Shown piece after piece: positions 1-13,565 of a stretch of DNA of 64,000 nt. Below the pieces are notes generated by a model. The model worked only from the letters and a program-made list of their open reading frames with translations. It was not told the origin of the DNA and did not search any database. The DNA lies in the NCBI GenBank assembly GCA_033980235.1, contig CM067075.1, forward strand, positions 23,321,061 through 23,385,060, given 5' to 3'. The translations under genes were made by a program, and so were the position numbers. Origin of the DNA: Diadema setosum (lineage: Eukaryota; Echinodermata; Echinoidea; Diadematoida; Diadematidae). The number at the start of each line of letters is the position of its first letter. The stretch's first letter is position 1.

Positions 1-292
1 TTGGGGTGGGGCCTGTGATAATCGTGTACCTTTGCTTTATACTCTCCTCATACTTGCTACTCAATATGTTTTGAATGATACAAGCCGTCAATACCGTATG
101 CACAGTACAATCAATATGAACTCACACAGGCTGATCGGTACTGAAGCAACGTGAGAATTAAACCGGCAAGTATGAACAGTATCAAACATGTCGATATGTA
201 TGCTGTTATTCATTTCGTCCTATTCCGACATCACAAGACCCGAATGATTAATGTAACATTCATATCTCTACTTCAAAATGCATGATCATAGC

Positions 293-423
293 CGGCCCCG
301 TTTCATAAAAACTTGTTCTCAATAACAAGTTACGATAGTTGTTATAAGCTACTGAAATCCTTGCATCTGATTGGCTGAGAGCAAATAGAAATGTGGCAAT
401 TGTTACTGATAACAAGCTTTATG
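293..423. mobile_element. Small MITE-like element
   Basis: Begins ggccccgtttcataaaaact and ends with the complement of a similar sequence (caagctttatgacacagg), giving imperfect terminal inverted repeats about 25 bp long over 131 bp. The matching place in duplication copy B has no such sequence. No target duplication could be defined. Confidence 0.5.
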
Positions 424-1140
424 ACACAGGACCAAGATTTTCAAGAAACCTTTTTTGAAATATAAGCAATACAAGTTAGTAAGGTTTAAAGTAAGATATA
501 TATACAGTATCTTGAAATCACAGGGTGAAATCAGTCGAGTGTCGAGCTCCCGGGGATCTCTTTCTATTGATTTTAACTCTATGAAAGCATTGAAAACATT
601 GTTTCGGTAAAGGTGAGTGACAATCTGGAACTGCAATTAATATTTCCTTGTACCGTATTTTTTATCTCCATAATAATTTCATATAGTTGATGAGCGCCGT
701 TTTACGTTATTCCACTTCGTTTATATTCTCTTGAAATAATGACTTACCCTACTAACAATTAGCACGTTGTCAATCAATTTATGATTTTTTTTTCTAAATC
801 AAGTAATCTGATTGAAATACATTTTATTGAATTCTTCTATCTATCTGAAAGTTACTGTTCACTTGCAGATTGTATATCTAGGAAAGATGAAGGGGTTTCG
901 TGGCTTTATTACTATCTTCGCTTTACGATTTGGTTGAGGTTCTAACATTGTGCGTGCTGCATTAAAATATGAAAAGTCCTTTAAACTATATCAAAAATGG
1001 TATTGCTGGATGAATCAGTGTGAAATGAGTTAAATGTATATCAATTTCGTCGTGAAGAAGTAACTGTTTAAGTCTTAACTATTAATTGATACAGCATGAG
1101 AAAGTATGGATACTATATTGCCGTTATTACGATACTCTAG
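424..1140 (+). other. Gene A intron, 3' part
   Basis: Non-coding sequence that aligns in patches with 43930-44678 of gene B (for example ctctttctattgattt in both). Nothing else is recognised. Confidence 0.6.
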
Positions 1141-1335
1141 ATTCTACGCTGTGTAACGCCCTCGTTGTTCCACCGGAAGCATACGTTCCTACTTTGCGAT
1201 TGAAGTACTCATACGGCGACAGTGTGGCAGTGGTGTGTAAGAACGGCTCCCGGTCCGTGACATGGCGCTGTGGACCCCTCGGTGTGTGGAGCGGACCGAA
1301 TGTTAATTGTCCTATGCTGGATCCAGTTTACAGAG
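1141..1335 (+). CDS. Gene A exon: CCP/sushi domain (CCP-A)
   Basis: 195-nt exon between an AG acceptor (ctctag) and a GTGAGC donor, phase 1 at both ends. It encodes four cysteines in CCP order (CNALV, VVCKNG, WRCGP, VNCP), with the family's conserved YGDSV stretch and the Trp-Ser-Gly just before the last cysteine. The gene B exon at 44679-44873 has exactly the same length. The open frame runs past the donor, but the paralogue does not keep that extension, so it is intron. Confidence 0.85.
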
Positions 1336-4300
1336 GTGAGCAAATGTTAAGCGACAAAAACACCTATCAGAAGAGCCCCAACTTATGCGTAAACTGCCGA
1401 CTGCCGAAAAACTATAAAATGATTTACCCTGTCAACAACAATGAGTGTCTGTGCTCATATTTTCGCATGGTTTCCAAAATTGCAACGAATGAAATAGGGT
1501 ATCATTGTTTTATTTGACTACTTTAGGTCTACCTGTATACACAAACGAAAACTGCATGGCCTTTTCGGCTTATGCTAAACAGTCGGGCGGCTCGCTGGGG
1601 CGCAATAAGCCAGTTCGGGGTTCCACTTTGAGCATGAGCAGAAAAAGGTCATCTGTACCAGCAGAGCATGGTGGTTTTTAAATTCACTGAGATAAGCATC
1701 TGTGATGTAATGATTATTCAAGTGATCCCTATAAGTGGTGCTTGCCAGCACATCCACCTGACAGCAAAAGCGGTGTCTGACAATATCAATAGAAAGAGAT
1801 TGTTAATACATTCAATGCAAAATAATGAAATGGATGCTTTCCAAAATGCCAATGGAAGGATCTTTCTGGTCACCTGGTCTATGCAAGTTCATCCTTTATT
1901 TGAACATGACTGATGAATTCCATAAATTGTTACGTTGGGCAAGCTCATGCCTTCTGTCGCTTGAAACTAGTGGAGTGCCTAATCAACTGAGAAAGAAGAA
2001 AGGTCATTTGTACCCATGTGCCCATGAGCTAACCCCGAACTGGCTTATTAGCCCCAAAATGCTGTATGGTATCTTCAAAGTACAAGGAACATACTAAAAA
2101 AGTGTCCATATGCCGCCTTACCGGCACTCTTTACAATCATTCGCATTTATCAAATCATTGCTTAAATGGGCAATGCTTACGTGAAAGATGGCAAGTGCAG
2201 AACAAAAAGAAATTCAAGAGATATCACTCACAGAATTAGCTTTGAATTTACGAACAATCAATAAATATTAAGATTGTGATCGCAAATAATGCGGGGATCA
2301 AATACTGTTTTGACAATGCGGTAAGGATGTTAACAACGATGCGTCGTGAAACACATGGAGTACGGAGATCCACTTTCAATTCATTTGTCGAATTCACCTG
2401 TTATGGAGAAGCATTATGTTCTTACCCTAGGGTTGACATAAAAATCCGCGATTCAAAGTAGACGAAGAAGCTATTCACTATGAACATTGCATGATAAACA
2501 AAGAGGGTACACAGCATAAGCAACACCTCATTCTACCCTTCACAATAACGAGGGGTGCGGTCAAAATTATACCCTTTCACATTACTGTTCTGTGCAAAAT
2601 TTGGAACAAGTGTCAGTTGCATATTCCCCTGTTTGACACCTGCAGACTTAATGTCATGTATCTTTCATGCGCCGCAAAAACTTTGATACCAATTAAGAGG
2701 GTGCTTTTCATACTGTCTTTCAGAAATTAATTTGTTTTTCATATTCTATTCTGGCTGTCTAATTTGTATGCTTCATACTCAACATAATATTTCCGTCATA
2801 TTCTTGCATTTTTAAATGCAACTCCGATAATTTTTTTTGGATATTGAACTTACATTTGCATGCACAATTACTTAAGAAATCATCAACAACAAACTACCGT
2901 AACGTTTCCCTTGCCTTTGAGCTATAAACTGCCCATACATGCATCTTCTGTTATCATTTGATACCTAACAAGAGTTATTATGAGTTATTATGCGATCAAT
3001 GTTCAACAAATATAAGCAAAAAAAGCCTTCTCTGTATTCATTTCAGAGTGATTAGCGTCCAGTTTGTCTGTGTATCCATATCACTCTTTCTCATTTTCAT
3101 ATCTTGCTGTTAATCTTTATTCCTCCATCATTTTTTTGTTCGTTATTCTCATTGGATTTCGATAATTCGATATTTTCGATAATTTGAGTTCGATTTGATA
3201 GGAGTAGTTGGAGGATTGAAGACAATTGTTTAGAGAAATTTTCCAGTCACAAACCAAGTCTTTTTTTGCGAAATTACTCAAACTTATAGAAAAAAAAAAT
3301 TTCCCATCAAAAGTATTCGATTTTTTTTTCATCTCGTAGAGCTAAGTGAGATTAACAGAACGACTATACAGAATGACACCTTTGCAAATCTTTATCCTTC
3401 TTTCAATTTACGCCTCTCTCTCTCTCTCTCTCTTTCTCTACTTTCTGTTTTACTTTGTAATATTTTCCAACTTTCCTTATGTTATTCTTTGTTTCCTTTC
3501 ATTCCTTTCCTCCCTCTGTCTCATCTCTTTGTCATTGTTTTTCTTTGCGTTAACCTATTATCTTCTTTGTTATTCTATCATGTTACTCAATATATTTTTT
3601 ACATTGCTCTTTGCATCTTTTAATAAGCTTTCATCCTGTGGTAAAGACACTTTTCCGATGTGTCCCCTTGAAGACACCACACAAAAAAAAATTTGGGGCT
3701 AATTTCGACCCAGCGAGCCGGCACGGCGCCGCGCCGCGCCGCGACCCGACACCTTCTTCTCCTCCATCAAAATCTAGCGAAATGTGCTCGAAAGTCACTG
3801 TTCGTATAATTTATGCAGTACCGTGAAAACTAGCTTAACTTTACACGATTTTTTGACAAACGATAAGCGTGTGCATTTTCGCATTTTGTTCTTAAAGATT
3901 GCAACACTCCCAGTACCCCACCTCAAGCATCCATTCAGAATCCCCAACCCAGATATGAATACGGCGAAGAGGTGAACATTTCTTGTAACGCCGGCTCTGA
4001 TTGGTTCATTTGGCGCTGCGACACTGATGGGCTGTGGAGCGGAAACCGAGTTGCTTGCCCGCCAGCAGAAGGAGGTACGTTTTGTGTGTTTGAATACTAT
4101 AGAATACTGCGTATCACTTGCAATAAGACATAAACAACGATGTCGTACTTTTCCGAAACCATCTTGTTAGAGGTGCCCAAAATATTTGTTCGTATCAATT
4201 TTGTGGACCTATTTTGTGGAATACTTTACCAAAGGAACTGAAAAAACTGTGAATCATTACAGCAGTTCAGAAACAATTTTAGACGCACTTTCCGTATGTA

Positions 4301-7300
4301 ATATCAACATGGTTTTGTATATTATGCCAGTAATTTACTCTTTTCTTTTTTTCCTTCTTCATCCTGCTTTGATTGTGCAGCATTTGTGTTCTATATATTT
4401 TGTACCTATATTGTTGAGAAAAGTTGAGAAAGTCTTGTATTTACTTTGGGGCCTATTCCCAACAACCTGAAAGGCTTTAATTGGTCCCCCACAATGAATA
4501 TGTTTATACTATGACTTGAAAAGTAATGATTGTTGTTTTTAATTAGGAAATACATGAAATGAAATGAAATTATTTCACGGAGCGGTGAACGATTTTCGAA
4601 GATCGCGAATGGCAAAATCTAACATTCGGAAAAGTTTTTTTCTCCGAATGTGTTCGGACAGTGCTGCCGGAAACAAACACAATGTTTCTATGTCTACCAT
4701 TTCATTTTATCATCATCATCATCATCATCATCTTCATGATTACATGTTATTTTTTATTTCCTCCCATCAACGCCCTTTTATCATAATCATAATTTGCTAT
4801 ATTCTTTATTAGTATTTACGTACTGAAATATGAAAACTGAAAGCATTATAGCATGTTCAGATTTTTTATCCATTCTATTAAGCTAAATACATATATTCAA
4901 ATAGTTTTTTTTTTTATAGGCTGCCACGTTTCAAGCATCCGCTTGCTATAGCGGCAGTCCTTTTTCTGTATAATTTCTTAAGTAATTGTTTACAAATCTG
5001 GTAATACTATGTATTTTGGTAATGGAATCAATGTATTTTTTTTCTCCTTTGAATTATGTACGATGTAATTTATATATTGATGTAAGATATTACGAAAAGA
5101 ATTCCGATTCAGGTATGAATTTATGTTGAAGAAAAAGATATCAAATCAAATCAAGAACACGCAACTGACGTGCGAACAACACAGATTCTTCAATAATCAT
5201 TGGAAAATGTTTACAAGGAGAGTTGATAGCTGTTTTGAACTGAACTTTTTCTCTTTCCTGTATTTCTCCTTTCGTTCCCTTTCTTTTTTCTGTTGTGTGT
5301 GTGCCAACAGTTTTTCTGAGGACTTACCCCCTCAAGCATTTTGATTTTTTTTTTTTGCAGGTTCCCCTGTGCAGGACATGTGCAAACGCCGGGAAATGCG
5401 CAAACGTGACAATTTGTAAATTTATTTTAAACAAATTTGAGATCCTACCACCATAATGGTGCTTCCTGCCAAGTTTGGTAAAAATCTGTAAAGGATTTTA
5501 TCAAGAAAAATAAATGGTGAAGATTCATGCGCAGTTTTGATATAGAGTTTATCCACCAATACACAATATCGGTGAAGTAAATGATTTGCACATTTCCCGG
5601 CAAAACTGAGCGTTTGTACTTTTCCCGGCGTCATGTTGGCACATTTCCCTGCGTTTGCACATGTCCATGCTTCACACCCCTGAGGTGACCTGCTATGAGC
5701 ACAATCAAATATAACACGATCGACACACTCGGAGTTAAGAGAGAGATTTACTTTATTGGAAGAGATGCATTCAGCCAACGCTCGAGACAGACTGACCAAA
5801 ACACTGGACTGCCTGGTCATAAATACATCGGTACATTGCTACTACCAGTATGGTGGTCCACCATGATGTGAGGACACCTGTCTCTTTAATCCCTCCGATA
5901 TACGAGTGATGTGATATTAAGCCCTCTGGCCGACAGAGCTCAGACACCCTGTCTGGTCCGAGTCTAGCCTGATTACATAATATACTACATTCCTCCCCCC
6001 TTAGATTACAACCTCCATTAAAGTGATAACTTGCAACTGCATCAAAATAGAACGAGTTTTTAGGAGCTAGCAAAACTTGGAAAACGTCATGACAGTCTTC
6101 AACAGTTATATCATTAACACTGCCTTCACATAGCCAAATAACCTGAATAAAGTACTAAATGAAAAAACACACACAAAACCCACAAAATGTTATCATTATA
6201 TATCTTATCATTCGACCAGGTAAAGAATATGGGGTACATATCCTAGACATTACAAACATGAAACAAAACAAAAATAAACAAAAGAAAAATTCAGAACATA
6301 TTAACAGATAGTACATGAACAAAGTTTCCTAGGACAACATTCTACATGAGCAGCCATGTACGGACTATTCGCTTATAGGGTGTAAGCGGCCTTATTATCG
6401 TTGGTGTGAATAAGAGCATGACAACACATGGAATAAAAAAAAACATTTGACTACGCTTGTTACTAACACTTACATAATGTACAATGGAGTTAGCGTCCTC
6501 TGAGACACATGTTCACTGAATAGCTACTCTGTCGTCAGACAATGGTGACCATGCGATGCGCGATCACCGCGCCGATGCCGTATTGCGAGGCATCACAGGA
6601 CACGACCAGCTCTCGGCTTGGATCATAATGTACCAAAACTTGTGAGGATAACAGCAGCTTCTTGGACGAGTCGAATGCCGTTTGCTGAGCTGAGCCCCAT
6701 TTCCACGGTGTCCCTTTCTTCAGGAGGGCGTACACAGGTGCTAGCGTGGTCGACAAATTCGGGAGAAATTTGCCGTAGTATGTGAGCAGCCCCAGATAGG
6801 CTCGCAGTTCAGTGACGTTGCGGGGTGCAGGGGCATTCGTGATCGCTGTAACTTTACCCGAAGTCGGATGCAGGCCTTGCTCGTCGATGGTGTGACCCAA
6901 ATACTCAACCGACGGCTGCATGAACTTGCACTTGCTTCGCTTCAAGCGCAGCCCAGACTCCTCCAGCCGCCCGAGCACCATGTCGATTGTCGAAAGATGG
7001 TCGTGGTCATTGACCCCGGTGATGAGGATGTCATCGAGGTATACCGTGACGTGGGGAATATCGCGTAGCAAATTCTCCATTAACCGTTGAAATATGGCTG
7101 GGGCGGACGACACCCCAAACGGGAGCCTGTTGTAGCGATATAGCCCCTTATGTGTGTTGATCACTACGTACTGGCGTGAGTCATCGTCGAGCTCGATCTG
7201 CTGATACGCTTGGGACAAATCCAGCTTCGAGAACTTTTGTCCCCCTGCAAGTGATGCGAATAGGTCCTCAATTCTCGGGAGTGGGTACTTGTCTAACTTC

Positions 7301-10300
7301 GCTACGCGATTGACTGTCATTTTAAAGTCGCCACAGATACGAACTGACTGCTTATCAGCTTTCATCACGGGCACTATGGGTGCCGCCCATTCCGAAAACT
7401 GGACCGGTTCGATTACCCCGTCGTGCTGCAATTTCTCCAACTCCTTCTCCACCAGGTCCCGCATCGCATACGGCACCACCCGTGCTTTGCAAGAGCGGGG
7501 CGCTGCATCCTTGTTCACGTGAATCGTGGCTTGCAGACTTGTGAACTTGCCCAATTCCTCACGAAATACCGCGTCGTGACGTTGCAGGATGTCGTTGACG
7601 TCGGTTGTGGCTGCGGCGTTCATGTTATGCACACTTGCCCAATCCAGCCTCAGCTCATGCAGCCAACTTCTACCAAGGAGGCTGGGACCATCTTCTTTGA
7701 CCACGATGAGCGGGAGCGTTTTCACCTGGCCATTGTGAGCGACGTGCACCTCGACCACGCCCACGACTTCCAATTCGTGGTTGGTATAAGTCCGCAGCTT
7801 CATAGTTGTTGGGCTTAGTCGTCGTTTAGGCCAATATGTCCGGAATGTCGTCTCCGACATGAGCGAAATAGATGCACCGGTGTCGATTTCCATTCCGACA
7901 TCTTGGCTGTCAATATTGACTTTTACTTTCAGTGGGGGCACATTTGACTTGCCGTCCACTCGATACAGCCTGAGATTGCGGTACTCCGCTGGTGGTGGAG
8001 CTGAACTCTCGTCCGCCGATTCCGTGCCGGCGTCATCGTCGTCCGCTTTTAACGCTTTCACCTGGCCACTGCTCTTGGGCGGTATTCTGCGTCTTTTGCT
8101 TAGACACACGCTGCTAATGTGTCCCCTTTTTTGGCAATGATGGCAATTGCTGTCCTTGAACCTGCACTTGTCAGATGTGTGTCCGCCCTTTCCACACCGA
8201 AAGCACGTTCTGGCCCTGGCTTGTTTCGGCTGGGGCGAGGAAGCCATTTGGTGTACTTCCTCCCTTGGAGCTTGCGCCGTCTGGAGGTCCCGAACATTAT
8301 TGGCAGCCATTTCGATGCTGGTGGCGATTTCCACCGCCTTCCCGAGATTTAAGCTCTTCTCTGCAAGAAGCCGACGTTGGATGCGGTCATCCCGCACGCC
8401 GCATACCAGGCGATCACGTAGCATTACATCAAGCGATGTCCCGAAATTGCAAAACTCTGCTAGAGAACGAAGTGACGCCATGTATCCCGCTATCGTTTCA
8501 TTATCCATGCGAAACCGGCTGTTGAATTTACATCTTTGCACTATTTCGCTTGGAATCCGGCAATGATGTGCGTTCATCGCTGCCACGAGATCGTCATACT
8601 TCATGGCAGAGGGCTTGGTTGGGGCCACCAGGTTCCGTAGCAATTTGTATGACGAAGGCCCAATGACTGTGAGCAGTGTCGCCTGCTTCTTTCCCTCAGA
8701 TGTAATGTCATTGGCTTTAAAATAGAGGTCCAGCCGTTCGACGTACTGCGACCATTCCTCTCTCCCCTCCAGAAACTCCTCAATTTTCCCGATGAGAGCC
8801 ATCCTATACAGTACATGTATAGGAGCATTCGAAAAAATATCCTCGTCGCCAGTGAGGTGACCTGCTATGAGCACAATCAAATATAACACGATCGACACAC
8901 TCGGAGTTAAGAGAGAGATTTACTTTATTGGAAGAGATGCATTCAGCCAACGCTCGAGACAGACTGACCAAAACACTGGACTGCCTGGTCATAAATACAT
9001 CGGTACATTGCTACTACCAGTATGGTGGTCCACCATGATGTGAGGACACCTGTCTCTTTAATCCCTCCGATATACGAGTGATGTGATATTAAGCCCTCTG
9101 GCCGACAGAGCTCAGACACCCTGTCTGGTCCGAGTCTAGCCTGATTACATAATATACTACAACCCCCACATACACATTATTTTAAGTTTCAAATATGACA
9201 CCTGTATGATATTTACATACTTTAGAGTCATTTTAAGTGTATTCTGTTATTATTTTTGTATTACAATTCGTTCTCTTTGCTTTTTTTTTTTTGGGGGGGG
9301 GGTACTATAGTTATTTGATGTGTGGATGTATGCTACGATTTTGACTGGTAGAAAACGTAGAGCTTTAAAAAGGTTACAAATCAAGGGCGCGGATTTGCCC
9401 AAAAACATTCAATTCAAATTTCAATTCAAAATGATTTAAATTCCATATAAAGTAATACAAAGTAATATACATAACGCTTACATGAATACATAATATCAAA
9501 AGGAACTTTCAATCACGTAATTTTCAACAATAGTGGGGGGCGCAAGGGATTTTTGGTTCAAATTTTTCCAAAAGCACCAAAATTTGGCACACATGTAGGC
9601 CAAACCATACTATTTCGATTTTTGATGGGCGCCAAGAAGGGCGCCCTCTGGGGCGGCACTATTGGCAAAATCCAATATGGCCGCCATAAAGGTTTAAAGG
9701 TCACTTGCATTTGAAAACATAAAAGGGTTACAATCATTTAAAAAGTCAGGTTAAGAGGTTTTCTGGTCAAGGAATTCGAATCTGAAGTTGTTTTTATGGT
9801 CTGAAGTCAATTTTTCCTTGTAAGGTCACCTTAAGGTCATTTAGGGGTCAAGCCATTGTATTCATAACAATTCATTGAAAAAATGGCTTGCCTATGGTCA
9901 ATATTCCAGGAATGCCAGCCTTAGTAATAGAATTGCAGTTGTCGACGGCTGAAAAAAGGCGTATTTCTTGTGAAGGGCGCCCTCCGGGCGGTATATTTGC
10001 AAAATCCAATATGGCTGCCACCTATGTTTAAAGGCCAGCCCATAACAAAAACCTTTAAAGTGTTACAATAATTTGAAAAGTCAGCTTTAGAGGTTTTATG
10101 GGTCAAGGAATTCGATTCTGAAGTTGTTTTTATGGTCTGATGTCAACTTTTCCTTATAAGGTCTCCCTAAAGGTCATTTGGGGTCAAACCATTATATTCA
10201 CAATAGGTAATTTAGAAAATGGCTTGCCTATAGTCAATATAGGAGGAATGCCAGCCCTGCTAATAGAATTGCAGTTGTTGAGGGCTGTGGGAGAGGGAGA

Positions 10301-13300
10301 GGTGGGCTTTCTCACGAGTAACATCAATATATCTGCTTTCGTGTTAAGATTTCAAACACTAGGTATACAATCATGAGTTATAATAAGAACCCCTTTCTGA
10401 GAGTAATTAGGTTTAAGGGATCTTACTCAGATCCTTATTTCACAATCAAATTTGAAGACTTGGTAACCCTTCAATTTCATTTTTAATGATTACTGACGGT
10501 AATTTTTTTCTGCATCATTTCAATTATGGCCTGTTATAATATGGCTACACAAGCTTTTAAATGAGGTTCTGTCCAAAGCTATGGAATATCATAGTTCATG
10601 TCACAATCATTCCATTAATTTTTTTTTTTTACATTACAGGCGCTAAGAGGAAATTCCCTCACCGACTGGTCATATTTGCGGAATTCGATATATTTGCATT
10701 TGCTTTAATAACAGCCAAAAGAGCTAGTTAGAATTATGGGTAATGTTCTTTAAAAGAGTTTTCAAGATTTGATTATTGGATTATTATTTTCATCTTCATC
10801 TGCAAGGAATGCAATAAAAACATACATATATGAGAAATAGAATCATATTGCTATCTGATATATTAATCGTTTAGCAATAAGGGGGGGGGGGGGCTACTCT
10901 CTTTATTACCAGCGTCCTTGACGTTGACACTAAAAAGAGAAGTGTTTTTATTTCTCTGTTGCAGTTCATGGATCCTCAATCACAATAGATATTCATAATT
11001 CAGATTTAAATTCAATAGAATAATAATTATGAAGATCACTCCTAATCTGGATGAAAAAAAAAGAAAAAATCTGTCGTGTTTAAGAGAGTTTTTAGTACAT
11101 CGGGTTGGCATCAATTTGCTATTTTCGAACTTGTGTAAGAAAGTTCGATTCTAAAGTCCTTATAGGAAATTTATGTGCCTCCACAGCTAAATATGCCGTT
11201 CAGAGACATGACGGTCCTGGTGACGCCATGTAGGGAACAAGCATATTTCACAGGTGCCACAGTGACGCCATTAACAGGGTGCAGATTAGATATGCTATAG
11301 TACAACTTTCATGACACCGTCTGGAGTCTATTAAGATTCTACCGAAAGTGCTTGGACGAAAATTGGTATGATATCACAAGACTTTATAAGTTGGTATCTC
11401 GTTGGTCTGAATACTATAGGTTGCAACTCTACTCTCCGCAACATCTTTACGACGCACGTCTCTTGGAGACGAGCCCAATCTCCAGGATTCGCAGGAGAAT
11501 CGAACATTTCCGATTTTTGCAAAGACTATTTCCGTCTTCCAGCTTTTCTCCGAGACGTCTCTGCGAAGTCTCCATCACTGTGGCCATGTCGTAGGGATTA
11601 AATTTGTCTGCAACATCTTTAAGATGTCCCCGCATCTTGTGGAGACCGTAATAACATAATGGCGACGAAAGGGAAAAGTCGCTGAGAAAAGACGTCTCTG
11701 ATAAGTCCCTGCTACTGCTCTACATTGTGCATTTTCACCTTCATTCATTCATTCATTCATTCATTCATTTCATTATTTTTTTCTATTTCCATGTTTTCCA
11801 CCTGCCAATGCATGCCTTGAAACAGCTGTGGTGCAGAAGAATGAAATTTGGTACTGAAGCATTGCGGAGAGTGGCTGATAGTACTAGTAATTGCCATGTA
11901 CCTGTGCCATCTTTCCTCCAACTCCACTCCCTGAAGTCAGGGATCACATCAGATAGGGTGGTTTCTGATGATCTGCTCCCACGTTATGACGAGATGATGC
12001 CTACCCTCGTTGACGCAGGTTGCCCCATAAACCTTGTTGCTCATCAGTCCTTGCTGGACATGAGCACGATTATTAAAGTAGTTACTGTGTCAGTGAGCTC
12101 TGGTTTGCTGACCCATACTACTTAGCCATTTTGCATGCCACATCAAAGCAAGTCGGAAGTAATGTCGCACCCTGGCAGTGCCTGCTGTTGGGCTCTGGAA
12201 GAGAGGTATGCTGTACAGGAAAGAGCTGATAAGGCCTTTGTCTTTTCAATACTACGACCCACCCGTAACTCCCCCAGATCAAAGGGATTAAAAAAAGCAC
12301 ACTACAGAAAAAAGTGATGTTATGCTCATCCGTGCGATTGTATACTGTTTTCAGAAAATGCTTTCAGAAAACATTATGTCATTCTTTGTATGGATATCTT
12401 TGCGTAGATCGCATCTAAGTTGTTGGAAAGCTGAAGGGTTGTGAGATCACAATTCCTGTTGGATAGTTTCGTCTCGAATCAGGTGCTCAGGATGAGTTGT
12501 CCGTCCCATTTATTCTTGGATATCTGTGAGCTGATAAATGAGGGCAGTTCTTTATTTTTCAATCTTCATTTTCAGGAAGCCGCTACCCTCTTCCAATCAT
12601 AATTTTAGATTTGAGTGGTGCTATCACCATCTCTTGTCAGAGGACTGCACAGTGTTGCTGCGCAAAAATGTTAAGATTATTTTCTTCAGGATCAGTATCC
12701 CATACGACATCAATAGGTGTTCAGTTTCCCTAGTCATTTGCGCTTTCAGTAAAGAAACGGTTTCGTTTGATAAAAAGAGAATAAAAAAAGATAGGAAAAA
12801 AACCTTCAGCTGAATTGTCTTCACCTACTCTGATACGATACTGTCATTAAAGGACTTTAATGATCGAATTTAGTTCACTGCCCCTAGAATATTGGTCTGA
12901 CCTGGATTGACGAGCTCGATTCCCCGGAAGCAAGGGAGAGCAGGCATACACCAATTTCAGCAGGAGGAGAATCATATCGCTTGTCAGCTGGAAAGTTATA
13001 TAATTGACCAGGAAAGGTGACGAGGTGGCTCAGTCGGTAGCGTATGGCTTGCGGTCTAAAGACTTGTGTTCCGGCGCGTGTTCGAATCCCACTTATCTCA
13101 AGTCTAGCTGAGCAATGGTGTGTGTTGTCATACCATCCCCTCTAGTAGAGGCACAATACTTTGCACCTCATCAATTGGATATAAAAAGTGTAAGTCCCTT
13201 GTCTGAAAGAATCACAAACCCAGACACATGAAAAGATCCCGAATCGGCATTCCGTTATCGGAAAACTCAAGGTGCATAAACCGGTAAAGTGGTCCACCCC

Positions 13301-13486
13301 AAGTACATACAACTGACCAGCTAGTTGCATACGGGCTATCCAGCTATCTCGCCATAAGGAAAAACGAAGACAAAATAAGATTAGGCGTGTTTATTACCCT
13401 CTTTGCCATTGCACCCTAATTCGGCACCTTGGAATAGGATGGCCGGCGGCCGAATTTAAGCTTATATATGTATATATATATATACA

Positions 13487-13523
<37 letters not shown>

Positions 13524-13525
13524 CA

Positions 13526-13565
<40 letters not shown>

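Larger units (their letters stand above)
5681..9161 (-). mobile_element. Ty3/gypsy LTR retrotransposon, complete ends, internal pol deletion
   Basis: Two 309-bp LTRs (5681-5989 and 8853-9161) look identical by eye, start TG and end CA on the element strand, and are flanked by the 5-bp duplication ACCCC (5676-5680 and 9162-9166). A polypurine tract sits inside the 3' LTR and a primer-site-like tggcgacgaggat inside the 5' LTR. One long Gag-Pol frame covers Gag, two zinc knuckles, protease and RT, but stops at the start of RNase H. No integrase frame exists in the 545 bp before the 3' LTR. The domain order and single Gag-Pol frame resemble the Mag/SURL lineage. The element must have been moved in trans, and recently, given the LTR match. 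Confidence 0.95.

Noticed and set aside
1086..1517. 143-residue frame containing the first CCP
   Set aside because: Only 1141-1335 is supported by splice sites and by the gene B paralogue; the ends of the frame run into intron.
6868..8566. Several plus-strand frames across the retrotransposon
   Set aside because: They are antisense shadows of the Gag-Pol frame.
13024..13100. Possible tRNA gene
   Set aside because: A and B box-like words are present but the acceptor stem does not pair, and a SINE tail follows.
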